Source of the DNA: Blastococcus saxobsidens
GTDB lineage: Bacteria; Actinomycetota; Actinomycetes; Mycobacteriales; Geodermatophilaceae
DNA: 64,000 nt
Direction: 5' to 3'
Assembly: GCF_002938435.1 (NCBI RefSeq)
Contig: NZ_POQT01000006.1
Span: 1 to 64,000, forward strand
Shown here: piece after piece, positions 44,378 to 52,388 of the stretch
How the letters are laid out: each line of letters begins with the position of its first letter
Numbering within the stretch: position 1 is the first letter of the stretch
Notes under the pieces: generated by a model
Database searches by the model: none
Seen by the model: the letters and a program-made list of their open reading frames with translations, nothing else
Told to the model about the DNA's origin: nothing
Program-made: the position numbers and the translations under genes

Positions 44378-45358
44378 GCGGCCCGCGCCCGGCGTTCCGC
44401 CGTAGCGGGCGAGCGCGGTCCGGGCCTCGGCGGCGACCTGGGTGGCGATCTCGACCGGCTCGTCGACGACCGCGTCGCCGCCCAAGGAGGCGACCAGCCG
44501 GCGGGCCCAGGCCAGGTCGGCGGTGCGCACGGTGACGGCGAGGCCGCCGGGTGGGTCCTCGACCGGGGTGATGTCCTCCACCGGGTAGTAGTCGGCCACC
44601 CAGCGGGCGGCGCGGGCCAGTCGCAGGCGCACCGCGGGGGCCTCGGGCCCGGGCCGGTAGACGCCGTCGTCGACGTTGCGGGTCTCCGCCTGCGGAGGCG
44701 GGGCGGCCGGCTCGTCGAGCACCGCCACGTCGTCGACCCGGTCGAGGCGGAACAGCCGGACGCCCTCGGCCCGCCGGCACCAGGCCTCGAGGTACCAGCG
44801 GCCCTCGACCAGGAGCAGCTGCATCGGGTCGACCGTCCGCTCGGTCCGCTCGTCGCGGGTGGGCACGTAGTAGTGCAGGTGCAGCGCCCGGCCCTTCTCC
44901 AGGGCGTTGCGGACGACGGCCAGGGTCTCCTCGCGGGCGTCGACGCTGACCGCGACGGGGGTGACCCGCTCGGCGGCGTCGCCGGCGGCGGCAGAGACCT
45001 TCGCCAGCGCCCGGCTGACCGCGTCGCGTTCGGCGAGCCCGGGCAGCTCCAGGAGGGTGCGCAGGGCGACGACGAGGGCGACCGCCTCGTCGGTGGTCAG
45101 CCGCAGCGGGCGCACCATGCCGGCGCTGAAGGTCACGCGGACCCGGTCGCCCTCGAAGGAGACGTCGATGAGGTCCCCGGGCCCGTAGCCGGGCAGACCG
45201 CACATCCACAGCAGCTCGAGGTCGCTGCGCACCTGCCGCTCGGTCACGCCGAAGTCGCGGGCGGCCTCGGCCAGGCCCACGCCGTCGGGCCGGGCGGTCA
45301 GGTAGGGCACGAGGGCCAGCAGCCGGGTCATGCGGTCGGTGGTGGCGGACGCGCTCAC
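44375..45358 (-). CDS. pafC: WYL-domain regulator PafC
   Basis: 327 aa. N-terminal helix-turn-helix (MTRLLALVPYLTARPDGVGL, EAARDFGVTERQVRSDLELL) and WYL domain (HLHYYVPTRDERTERTVDPM, then LLLVEGRWYLEAWCRRAEGVR), plus a C-terminal extension. With PafB it forms the activator of the LexA-independent DNA-damage response in mycobacteria. GTG at 45358 follows a GAGGAGG stretch. It lies 73 nt after the pafB stop, and a 35-bp repeat occupies that gap. Confidence 0.92.
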   Translation of the reverse strand: MSASATTDRMTRLLALVPYLTARPDGVGLAEAARDFGVTERQVRSDLELLWMCGLPGYGPGDLIDVSFEGDRVRVTFSAGMVRPLRLTTDEAVALVVALRTLLELPGLAERDAVSRALAKVSAAAGDAAERVTPVAVSVDAREETLAVVRNALEKGRALHLHYYVPTRDERTERTVDPMQLLLVEGRWYLEAWCRRAEGVRLFRLDRVDDVAVLDEPAAPPPQAETRNVDDGVYRPGPEAPAVRLRLARAARWVADYYPVEDITPVEDPPGGLAVTVRTADLAWARRLVASLGGDAVVDEPVEIATQVAAEARTALARYGGTPGAGR

Positions 45359-45399
45359 GCGGCCTCCTCGCTGTCGCTCGTCATCCGCGTGAGCATGGC

Positions 45400-45434
45400 T
45401 GCTGTGCTGATCGGTGAGCTCGCACGCTCGCTCA
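45400..45434. repeat. 35-bp dispersed element, copy A (pafB-pafC gap)
   Basis: TGCTGTGCTG, five bases, TGAGCTCGC, two bases, GCTCGCTCA. The same blocks with the same spacing occur at 51237-51271. The stop codon of pafB lies at its end. Confidence 0.75.
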
Positions 45435-46421
45435 CGTCGTCTCCCCCAGGGCGGCCAGGCGGGTCAGCCGGGCGATCACGGCGTCGCGCATCTCGGTGGG
45501 CGCCTCGACGACCACGTCGGCCCCGTAGGCGGCGAGCTCGTCGGCCAGCGCCCACGGCTCGGTGGTGCGCAGCTGGAGCCGGTCCTCGACACCGCCGGCA
45601 CCGTCGTCGGCCGGGCCGAGCGAGGTGGCGCGCCGGCGCAGCCCGACCGCCGCGCCGGGCCGCGCGCGGACCAGGACGAGGTGCTCCTCTCCCCCGGCCT
45701 GTCCGGCCACCACGGCAGTGAGGTCCAGGTCGGCAGGCGGCTCGAACGCACCGGCCGGGCCGGTCGGCTTCGGCGTCCCGACCACGCGGGACAGCCGGAA
45801 CACCCGGTCGGCCTGGCGGTCGAGGTCGAAGCCGACGAGGTACCAGCGGCCGTGCCAGGCGACGACGCCCCACGGCTGCACGTGCCGGCGCGCCGCGGAG
45901 TCCTCGTCGGGCCTGCGGTAGTCGAACTGCAGCTGCCGGCGGTCGCGGGCCGCGGCGTAGGTGGGCTCGAAGGCGGCCTCGCCCCGGTCCAGGCGCGGCT
46001 GGATGGGCAGCGAGCGGGAGGTGTCGACGTCGACCCCCGCGGCCTTCAGCTTCACCAGGGCGCTCTGCGCGGCGCCGGCCAGCTGCGCGGACTCCCACAG
46101 CCGCACCGCGAGACCGATCGCGGCGGCCTCCTCGCCGGTCAGGTGGATCTCCGGCAGCTCGTAGTCGGCGCGGGCGATGCGGTAGCCGTCCTCGGTGTCG
46201 AAGGCGCTGGTGCGGCCGGTCTCCAGCGGGACGCCCATCTCGCGGAGCTCGGCCTTGTCCCGCTCGAACATCCGCTTGAACGCCTCGTCGGCGCGGTCGG
46301 ACCCGTCATCGGCCTCGTAGCCGGGGACGGTGGCGCGGATGCGGGCCGCGGTCACGTACTGCCTGGTGCTCAGCAGGGCGATGACCAGGTTGACCAGTCG
46401 TTCCGCCCGCTTGGCCGCCAT
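45432..46421 (-). CDS. pafB: WYL-domain regulator PafB
   Basis: 329 aa. N-terminal winged helix (RAERLVNLVIALLSTRQYVT, then FERDKAELREMGVPLET) and WYL domain (LQFDYRRPDEDSAARRHVQP, then GVVAWHGRWYLVGFDLDRQ). Partner of PafC. The name comes from its link to PafA, but the pair acts in DNA damage, not in pupylation. ATG at 46421 is leaderless (TAGCCT 7 nt upstream). Confidence 0.93.
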   Translation of the reverse strand: MAAKRAERLVNLVIALLSTRQYVTAARIRATVPGYEADDGSDRADEAFKRMFERDKAELREMGVPLETGRTSAFDTEDGYRIARADYELPEIHLTGEEAAAIGLAVRLWESAQLAGAAQSALVKLKAAGVDVDTSRSLPIQPRLDRGEAAFEPTYAAARDRRQLQFDYRRPDEDSAARRHVQPWGVVAWHGRWYLVGFDLDRQADRVFRLSRVVGTPKPTGPAGAFEPPADLDLTAVVAGQAGGEEHLVLVRARPGAAVGLRRRATSLGPADDGAGGVEDRLQLRTTEPWALADELAAYGADVVVEAPTEMRDAVIARLTRLAALGETT

Positions 46422-46428
46422 GCCCCAC

Positions 46429-46434
46429 AGGCTA
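46429..46434 (-). promoter_or_regulatory. Leaderless -10 box (pafBC operon)
   Basis: TAGCCT on the minus strand, 7 nt before the pafB ATG at 46421. Confidence 0.62.
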
Positions 46435-46485
46435 GTCAGGCACCGGTCGGGTCGCTGCCGCCCGGCCGGGCGCCGGGACCCTCGA

Positions 46486-46491
46486 TAGCCT
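46486..46491 (+). promoter_or_regulatory. Leaderless -10 box (DUF3866 gene)
   Basis: TAGCCT ends 6 nt before the ATG at 46498. It is divergent from the pafB promoter, 51 bp away. Confidence 0.62.
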
Positions 46492-46497
46492 GCCGGT

Positions 46498-47658
46498 ATG
46501 AGCTCTGCCGCCTCCGTACCCGCCTCCCGCATCCGCTGGCGCCGCGGGAAGGTGACGGGAACCGGCCGGGCATGGCGCGACGCGCTGGAGCTGACCGTCG
46601 AGGTCCCCGACGAGGGCGAGGTACCGGCGCTGGCCCACCCGTCGCTGGTCGGCGTCCCGGAGGTGGGCGACGACGTCCTGCTCAATACGACGGCGCTGGC
46701 GCAGAACCTCGGCACCGGCGGGTACGCGCTCGTCGTCGCCGTCCCCGACCGGCTGCCGCCGGACCCGGAGACGACCGGTCACCTGGTCAAGGCGCGCTAC
46801 ACGCCGCTGCAGGTGACCGTGCAGGGCGTCGACGAGCAGGACACCGAGCACCACGCGGCGATCGCCGACGCCGACGACCTGGGCGGCATGCCGGTCGTGG
46901 TGGCCGACCTGCACTCGGCGCTGCCGGCGGTCCTCATCGGGATGCTGGCCACCGACCCCGACCTGAAGGTCGCCTATGTGATGACCGACGGCGGGGCGCT
47001 GCCCGCCGCGTTCTCCCGCACGGTGACCGCGCTCAAGTCGTCGCTGGCCGGGGTGGTCACGGTCGGGCAGGCCTACGGCGGCGACCTCGAGGCCGTCACC
47101 CTGCACACCGGGCTGCTGGCCGCCAAGCACGTGCTGGGTGCCGATCTGGCCATCGTCACCCAGGGCCCGGGCAACCTGGGCACCGGCACCCCGTGGGGCT
47201 TCTCCGGCGTGGCCGCCGGCGAGGCGTGCAACGCCGTCAGCGTGCTCGGCGGCCTGCCGGTCGGCGCCCTGAGGATCTCCGACGCCGATCCGCGCCCCCG
47301 GCACCGCGGGGTCTCCCACCACTCGCTCACCGCGTTCGGCCGGGTGGCGCTCGCCGGGGTCACGCTGGTCGCGCCGCGCGGGCTGTCCTCCGAGCTCGGC
47401 GGCCAGGTGGACGAGGACCTGGCGAGCCAGCCGGAGCGCAACGTCGTCGTCTGGGTGGACACCGACGGGCTCGACATCGCCCTGGGCCTGTCCCCCGTGC
47501 CGCTGCGCACGATGGGCCGCGGCTATCCCGAGGAGCGGGCGTACTTCCTGGCCGCCGCGGCCGCGGGCCGGTACGCCGCCCTGCAGGTGCCCGTGGCCGG
47601 GGAGGCCGCGGAGGCCGACGACGCCGAGGCGCCCGTCGAGCCGGCCACCGCCGACTGA
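46498..47658 (+). CDS. DUF3866 family protein
   Basis: 386 aa. Conserved blocks: LVKARYTPLQVTV, VVVADLHSALPAVLIGM, AYVMTDGGALPAAFSR, TVGQAYGGDLEAVTLHTGL and VTQGPGNLGTGTPWGFSGVA. Function unknown; the repeated Gly-rich turns suggest an enzyme. It is commonly next to the paf genes in actinobacteria. The N-terminus SRIRWRRGKV is the family start. Confidence 0.88.
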   Translation: MSSAASVPASRIRWRRGKVTGTGRAWRDALELTVEVPDEGEVPALAHPSLVGVPEVGDDVLLNTTALAQNLGTGGYALVVAVPDRLPPDPETTGHLVKARYTPLQVTVQGVDEQDTEHHAAIADADDLGGMPVVVADLHSALPAVLIGMLATDPDLKVAYVMTDGGALPAAFSRTVTALKSSLAGVVTVGQAYGGDLEAVTLHTGLLAAKHVLGADLAIVTQGPGNLGTGTPWGFSGVAAGEACNAVSVLGGLPVGALRISDADPRPRHRGVSHHSLTAFGRVALAGVTLVAPRGLSSELGGQVDEDLASQPERNVVVWVDTDGLDIALGLSPVPLRTMGRGYPEERAYFLAAAAAGRYAALQVPVAGEAAEADDAEAPVEPATAD

Positions 47659-47661
47659 CCC

Positions 47662-47704
47662 GCTTTTCCGCGGAAAGTCACCTGGTGACTTTCCGCGGAA
47701 AAGC
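47662..47704. terminator. Inverted repeat with 21-bp arms between DUF3866 and pafA
   Basis: Arms 47662-47682 and 47684-47704 are perfectly complementary around one base. Each arm contains CTTTTCCGCGGAAAG, itself a near-palindrome. It lies between two convergent genes (4 nt from the DUF3866 stop and 3 nt from the pafA stop), so it is probably a bidirectional terminator; the U-rich ends (CTTTT) support this. Confidence 0.85.
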
Positions 47705-47707
47705 AGG

Positions 47708-49066
47708 TCACATGCTCGCGATGAGCTTCTCCACGCGCTCGTCGACGGCCTTGAACGGGTCCTTGCACAGCACGGTGCGCTGCGCCTGGTCGTTGAGCTT
47801 CAGGTGCACCCAGTCGACGGTGAAGTCGCGGCGCTTCTCCTGGGCCTTGCGGATGAACTCGCCGCGCAGCTTGGCGCGGGTGGTCTGCGGCGGAACGTTC
47901 TTGGCCTCGAAGATGCGCGGCTCGTGCGCCACGCGCTCGACCTGGCCGGCCCGCTCCAGCAGGTAGTACAGGCCACGGGTCCGGCTGATGTCGTGGTAGG
48001 CCAGGTCCATCTGGGCGATGCGCGGGGAGCTCAGCTCCAGACCGCGCTTGGCCCGGTAGCGCTCCAGCAGGCTGTACTTGATCGCCCAGTCGATCTCGCG
48101 GTCGATGAGGCCCAGGTCCTCGCTGTCGACGGCCTTGAGCACCCGCCCCCACAGCTCCAGCATCTGCCGGTGCACCGGGGAGCAGCCCTCGCGGTCGACG
48201 AACTCCATGGCCCGGCTGTGGTATTCGGCCTGGATCTCCAGCGCCGACATCTCGCGGCCGCCTGCCAGCCGGACCTTGCGGCGGCCGGTGATGTCGTGGC
48301 TGATCTCCCGGATGGCCCGGATGGGGTTCTCCAGCGTCATGTCCCGGATCGGGACGCCCGCCTCGATCATGCGCAGCACCAGGTCGGTCATGGTGACCTT
48401 GAGCAGCGTCGTCGTCTCGCTCATGTTGGAGTCGCCGACGATGACGTGCAGCCGCCGGTAGCGCTCGGCGTCGGCGTGCGGCTCGTCCCGGGTGTTGATG
48501 ATCGGGCGGCTGCGGGTGGTGGCGCTGGAGACGCCCTCCCAGATGTGCTCGGCGCGCTGGCTGACGCAGTACAGGGCACCCCGCGGGGTCTGCAGCACCT
48601 TGCCGGCGCCGACGACGATCTGCCGGCTGACGAGGAACGGGATGAGGACGTCGGCCAGCCGGGCGAACTCGCCGTGCCGGCCGACGAGGTAGTTCTCGTG
48701 GCAGCCGTAGCTGTTGCCGGCGGAGTCGGTGTTGTTCTTGAACAGGTAGATGTCGCCGGTGACGCCCTCCTCGGCCAGCCGCTGCTCTGCATCGACCAGG
48801 AGGCCCTCGAGGATCCGCTCGCCTGCCTTGTCGTGGACGACGAGCTCGGTCAGGTCGTCGCACTCGGCGGTGGCGTACTCGGGGTGGCTGCCGACGTCGA
48901 GGTACAGCCGGGAGCCGTTGCGCAGGAAGACGTTGGAGCTGCGCCCCCACGACACCACGCGCCGGAACAGGTAGCGGGCCACCTCGTCGGGCGACAGCCG
49001 GCGCTGGCCCTTGAAGGTGCACGTGACGCCGTACTCGGTCTCGATCCCGAAGATCCGTCGGTCCAC
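47708..49066 (-). CDS. pafA: Pup-protein ligase PafA
   Basis: 452 aa. Attaches Pup to Lys residues of target proteins. Glutamine-synthetase-like fold: [16 protein letters not shown] at the start (with the Mg-binding Glu), [48 protein letters not shown] and [14 protein letters not shown]. It lacks the insert that marks Dop. GTG at 49066 is leaderless (TAGTCT 6 nt upstream). Confidence 0.97.
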   Translation of the reverse strand: MDRRIFGIETEYGVTCTFKGQRRLSPDEVARYLFRRVVSWGRSSNVFLRNGSRLYLDVGSHPEYATAECDDLTELVVHDKAGERILEGLLVDAEQRLAEEGVTGDIYLFKNNTDSAGNSYGCHENYLVGRHGEFARLADVLIPFLVSRQIVVGAGKVLQTPRGALYCVSQRAEHIWEGVSSATTRSRPIINTRDEPHADAERYRRLHVIVGDSNMSETTTLLKVTMTDLVLRMIEAGVPIRDMTLENPIRAIREISHDITGRRKVRLAGGREMSALEIQAEYHSRAMEFVDREGCSPVHRQMLELWGRVLKAVDSEDLGLIDREIDWAIKYSLLERYRAKRGLELSSPRIAQMDLAYHDISRTRGLYYLLERAGQVERVAHEPRIFEAKNVPPQTTRAKLRGEFIRKAQEKRRDFTVDWVHLKLNDQAQRTVLCKDPFKAVDERVEKLIASM

Positions 49067-49072
49067 GCTCCG

Positions 49073-49078
49073 AGACTA
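49073..49078 (-). promoter_or_regulatory. Leaderless -10 box (pafA)
   Basis: TAGTCT on the minus strand, 6 nt before the GTG at 49066. Confidence 0.62.
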
Positions 49079-49121
49079 GGCGCCGAATGCGACACCGGCC
49101 CACCGCCGGACCGGCGGGCCG

Positions 49122-49439
49122 CTACCGCTTCGCGTCGAGCCGTTGCAGCAGCAGAAGGACCCGCTGCCCCCCACCGCTCGCCCGCTCGCGGCGGGATCCT
49201 GCAGCGGGCCGGTCGCCGTACGGGAAGGCGTGGCGCTTCTTGGTCTCCTCGTCGGCCCCCGGGTCGACGGCGAGGTGCCAGGCGGCGTAGCCGGTCCAGC
49301 CGTGCTCCTCGATCTGCTCGTTGCCGTCGTCGGCGGAGGGAGCGGCGTCGGACCACTCCGTCCGGTCGTCGTAGGTGCCCGCGTCGATCAGCGTCCGGGC
49401 CTGCGTGACGGCGTCGTCGACGACCTGGTGGTCCGGCAT
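49122..49439 (-). CDS. Conserved hypothetical protein carrying an inserted repeat
   Basis: 105 aa from the ATG at 49439. The first 75 residues (IEEHGWTGYAAWHLAVDPGA, then KKRHAFPYGD) match a small actinobacterial family in which the text normally goes on FRRVHRxGL and ends LLQRLD. Here residues 76-95 (RPAAGSRRERASGGGQ) are instead encoded by copy 2 of the palindromic element, and the C-terminus then returns to LLLLQRLD. The protein may still fold, but the family's C-terminal region is missing. Starts 29 nt after the prcA stop. Confidence 0.7.
   Translation of the reverse strand: MPDHQVVDDAVTQARTLIDAGTYDDRTEWSDAAPSADDGNEQIEEHGWTGYAAWHLAVDPGADEETKKRHAFPYGDRPAAGSRRERASGGGQRVLLLLQRLDAKR
49155..49207. 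repeat. Palindromic repeat element, copy 2 (in-frame)
   Basis: Same blocks as copy 1 (AAGGACC, TGCCCCCCACC, CTCGC, CGCTCG, GGCGGG, CCTGCA). It lies inside the C-terminal coding part of the hypothetical gene on the minus strand and is read as AAGSRRERASGGGQ. Confidence 0.8.
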
Positions 49440-49467
49440 GCCCGCTCCGCCACCCCGTCGCGCGGCG

Positions 49468-50334
49468 TCAGCCCTCGCCGCCGTCCTCGGCGTGTTCGTC
49501 GTACCCGGTACCGCCCGCGGTGTCCGGTGCGGCCGGGTCCCCGAGCCCGGCCGGCGTGCCGGGGGCGGGGTGGCTCGGCGTGTGGGCGTGCGTCTCGGGA
49601 GCGGCGGCGGTCGTGGGAGCACCGTCGCCGAGGAGGGTGTGCAGGGCGGCACCGACGACGCGGCGGAACGCCCGCTTGGGACGGCGGCGGTCGAGCACCG
49701 CCACCTCCAGCTGCTCGGCGCTGAGCCGGGCGTGACCGCCCTGCTGCGAACCCGCCGTGGCAGGGCTGACGGCGGACAGGGCGTCCACGCCGACCTTGAG
49801 CGCGTCGGCCAGCCCCATGCCCGAGTGGAAGTTCTCGCGGAGGTGCCCGGTCACGGCGTCGGCCTGACCGCCCATGACGACGAAGTCCGGCTCGTCGACC
49901 ACGGAGCCGTCGAAGGTGAGCCGGTACAGCTGGTCGCGCTCGGGGGTCTCCCCGACCTCGGCGACGCAGAGCTCGACCTCGTAGGGCTTCATCTGCTCGG
50001 TGAAGATCGCACCGAGGGTCTGCGCGTAGGCGTTCGCCACGATCCGGCCGGTGACGTCACGGCGGTTGTAGGAGTAGCCGCGGACGTCGGCGAGGCGCAC
50101 CCCGGCGACCCGGAGGCTCTCGAACTCGCTGTAGCGGCCGACGGCGGCGAAGCCGATCCGGTCGTAGATCTCGCCGATCTTGTGCAGCGTGGAGCTGGGG
50201 TTCTCGGCGATGAGCAGGACGCCGTCGGCGTAGGTGAGGACGGCGACGCTGCGACCGCGGGAGATGCCCTTGCGGGCGTACTCCGAGCGGTCGCGCATGA
50301 CCTGCTCGGCGGAGGCGTAGTACGGCATGGTCAT
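49468..50334 (-). CDS. prcA: Proteasome alpha subunit
   Basis: 288 aa. Forms the outer rings of the 20S core. [20 protein letters not shown] at the start is the gating N-terminus, followed by the usual alpha-fold ([20 protein letters not shown]-type [20 protein letters not shown]). The last 60 residues are a long Pro/Ala/acidic tail. GGGAGG overlaps the prcB end and serves as the Shine-Dalgarno; prcB stops 3 nt before. No catalytic Thr, as expected. Confidence 0.96.
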   Translation of the reverse strand: MTMPYYASAEQVMRDRSEYARKGISRGRSVAVLTYADGVLLIAENPSSTLHKIGEIYDRIGFAAVGRYSEFESLRVAGVRLADVRGYSYNRRDVTGRIVANAYAQTLGAIFTEQMKPYEVELCVAEVGETPERDQLYRLTFDGSVVDEPDFVVMGGQADAVTGHLRENFHSGMGLADALKVGVDALSAVSPATAGSQQGGHARLSAEQLEVAVLDRRRPKRAFRRVVGAALHTLLGDGAPTTAAAPETHAHTPSHPAPGTPAGLGDPAAPDTAGGTGYDEHAEDGGEG

Positions 50335-50337
50335 GGC

Positions 50338-51195
50338 TCAGGCCTCCCGCGGCATGTTCTGGCGGTCCGCGGCCGCACGCTGGGTGACGATCCGGTCCGC
50401 GACCGCGGCGACCTCGGCGTCGGTGAGCCGGACGGCGCCCTCGGCGTCCACCCGGTAGACGATCGGGTAGAGCCGGCGCACGGGGTCGGGGCCACCGGTG
50501 GCCGAGTCGTCGTCGGCGGCGTCGTACAGGGCCTCGACGACGGTGCGGGTGGCCTCGTCGGCAGGGAGACCGGAGCGCCAGGTCTTCTTCAGCGAGTTCT
50601 TCGCGAACAGCGAGCCGGAGCCCACGGCGGCGTAGCCCCGCTCCTCGTAGTTCCCGCCGGTGACGTCGTAGCTGAAGATGCGCCCGGGGCTGGTGCCCGG
50701 GGCGGCGTCGAGGTCGAAGCCGGCGAACAGCGGGACGACGGCCAGGCCCTGCAGGGCGGCGCCGAGATTGCCGCGGATCATCTGCGCGAGGCGGTTGGCC
50801 TTGCCGTCGAGGCTCATCGTGAGCCCCTCGATCTTCTCGTAGTGCTCGAGCTCGACCTGGTAGAGCTTCACCATCTCGATCGCGATGCCCGCGGCGCCGG
50901 CGATGCCGATGACGCTGTAGGAGTCGGCCGGGTAGACCTTCTCGATGTCGCGGCTGGAGATCAGGTTGCCCATGGTGGCGCGGCGGTCACCGCCCATGAG
51001 AACGCCGCCGTCGAAGGTGACCGCGACGATCGTGGTGCCGTGCGGGGCGATGTCACCCACGGGGAGCTGCGGGACGGGACGCCGGCCAGGCAGCAGCTCG
51101 GGAGCCGCCGTCGACAGGAAGTCGGTGAACGAGGAACCCACCCGGTCCAGGTACGCGGGCGGGAACCCGCTCCGGCCAGCTGACGACTCGTTCAC
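50338..51195 (-). CDS. prcB: Proteasome beta subunit
   Basis: 285 aa. Catalytic subunit. A propeptide of about 56 residues ends at HG, exposing the nucleophile in [20 protein letters not shown] after autocleavage; Lys33-type residue and the SRDIEKVYP block are conserved. GTG at 51195 has GAGGTGA upstream. In mycobacteria prcB directly follows pup; here an endonuclease VII gene lies between them. Confidence 0.96.
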   Translation of the reverse strand: MNESSAGRSGFPPAYLDRVGSSFTDFLSTAAPELLPGRRPVPQLPVGDIAPHGTTIVAVTFDGGVLMGGDRRATMGNLISSRDIEKVYPADSYSVIGIAGAAGIAIEMVKLYQVELEHYEKIEGLTMSLDGKANRLAQMIRGNLGAALQGLAVVPLFAGFDLDAAPGTSPGRIFSYDVTGGNYEERGYAAVGSGSLFAKNSLKKTWRSGLPADEATRTVVEALYDAADDDSATGGPDPVRRLYPIVYRVDAEGAVRLTDAEVAAVADRIVTQRAAADRQNMPREA

Positions 51196-51236
51196 GCGGT
51201 CACCTCGCCGGCGCTCGGCGCCCGCGTGCCCGATCT

Positions 51237-51271
51237 TGCTGTGCTGCCTGCTGAGCTCGCCAGCTCGCTCA
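51237..51271. repeat. 35-bp dispersed element, copy B (upstream of prcB)
   Basis: TGCTGTGCTG, five bases, TGAGCTCGC, two bases, GCTCGCTCA: 28 of 35 positions equal to copy A at 45400-45434, same spacing. It lies in the 174-bp gap between the endonuclease stop and the prcB start. Confidence 0.75.
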
Positions 51272-51369
51272 AAGATCCGCCTCTCCCACCCGCTCGCGCC
51301 GGCGTGGATCGCTGTCCTGCCGAGTGCCGCGCGTGCTGCTCGCGCGCGGACCCGGACGTCGCTGCGACC

Positions 51370-52032
51370 CTACCGGCGACCACTGACGTCGGCTGGCCCG
51401 TCCGGGTCCTCGGCGCACGCGGCCTGCAGGGTCGCCATGCCCTGCTGCTGCATGTGGTGCTCGACGTAGAAGGCCGCCATGCGCAGCAGCCAGGGATCGT
51501 CCCGGAACTGACCGAGACCGCCGTTGCAGTTGAAACAGAGCAAGGCTCGGACAGCGCCGGTGCCATGATCATGATCAACATGCTTGGCGGGCGCTGCGCG
51601 GCAGATCGCGCAGACCCCTTGCTGGGTTGCCAGCATGAGATCGGCCTCGGCGGCCGTCAGCCCGTATCGGCGGGTGAGGTGGTAGGTGCGGGCCCCGCCG
51701 ACCTTCTCACGTGAATTGCGACCCCTGGCGTTGTGGCACGGAAGGCAATAGGTGGCATGCCCGGTACGCGACGTGCGCGTCCGCGGGAACTGCTCGAGGC
51801 TCTTGACCTCACCGCAGTCCGGACACCACTTGGCACCTTCCGGCACGACGAGGTCCGGCGGCGCCGAACGGTTCTGGCGCGGTTGTACGCGCCGAGCCTC
51901 ACGACTCTTCGCTGAGCGCTCGGCCAGGTGCGCGCGGCAGTAGAAAGCGAGCTTGTCGCGCGATCTCTTGTTCTGACTGAAGTCAGATACAGGGCGGTGT
52001 GCCCCGCAATCGCGACAGAACTTGGTGTCCAT
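51370..52032 (-). CDS. Endonuclease VII (HNH) domain protein
   Basis: 220 aa. Two N-terminal CxxC zinc pairs (FCRDCGAHRPVSDFSQNK, and WCPDCGEVKSLEQFPRT) with CRAH and CLPCHN, then the recombination endonuclease VII core: YGLTAAEADLMLATQQGVCAIC, HVDHDHGTGAVRALLCFNCN. The HxDHxH and CxxC metal site is complete, so it is probably an active nuclease. AGAGGTGA precedes the ATG at 52032. It sits inside the pup-prcB-prcA operon on the same strand, so it is likely co-transcribed. Confidence 0.9.
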   Translation of the reverse strand: MDTKFCRDCGAHRPVSDFSQNKRSRDKLAFYCRAHLAERSAKSREARRVQPRQNRSAPPDLVVPEGAKWCPDCGEVKSLEQFPRTRTSRTGHATYCLPCHNARGRNSREKVGGARTYHLTRRYGLTAAEADLMLATQQGVCAICRAAPAKHVDHDHGTGAVRALLCFNCNGGLGQFRDDPWLLRMAAFYVEHHMQQQGMATLQAACAEDPDGPADVSGRR

Positions 52033-52063
52033 CGATCACCTCTTCAGGAGAAGATGATCTTGG

Positions 52064-52273
52064 TCACTCCCCCCCTTTTTGTACGTATGCACGCACGAAG
52101 TCTTCGCTGTTCTCCTCGAGCACCCCGTCGATCTCGTCCAGGAGCGAGTCGACGTCCTCGGTCATCTCCTTGTGCCGCTCGGCGACCTCGCTGTCGACCG
52201 AGGCCTCGACCTCGTCGGTCTCCTCGCGCGAGCGCGTCGCCTTCTGCTGCCCGCCGGTGTCCCTGGTGGCCAT
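52064..52273 (-). CDS. pup: Prokaryotic ubiquitin-like protein Pup
   Basis: 69 aa. Ends YVQKGGE, so the C-terminus is already Glu and needs no deamidation by Dop (many Pups end in Gln). The central helix SLLDEIDGVLEENSEDFVRA binds the ring ATPase coiled coil. Disordered, acidic. ATG at 52273 has GGAGGG upstream. The gene for the ring ATPase is 2.6 kb away, beyond dop. Confidence 0.97.
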   Translation of the reverse strand: MATRDTGGQQKATRSREETDEVEASVDSEVAERHKEMTEDVDSLLDEIDGVLEENSEDFVRAYVQKGGE

Positions 52274-52388
52274 GCTGCCCTCCGGTCCTTTCAGTGGCTG
52301 GTGCTGCCTGGAAAGTACCCGCCGGGACCGACATCCGGCGTCCGCCGACCGGGTGCCGTGGACGGGCGGCCGCCCTGTGGACGACGGG

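Noticed and set aside
51192-51581. Small frame opposite the endonuclease VII gene end
   Set aside because: Ser/Arg-rich shadow with no start signal; the gap holds the 35-bp element.
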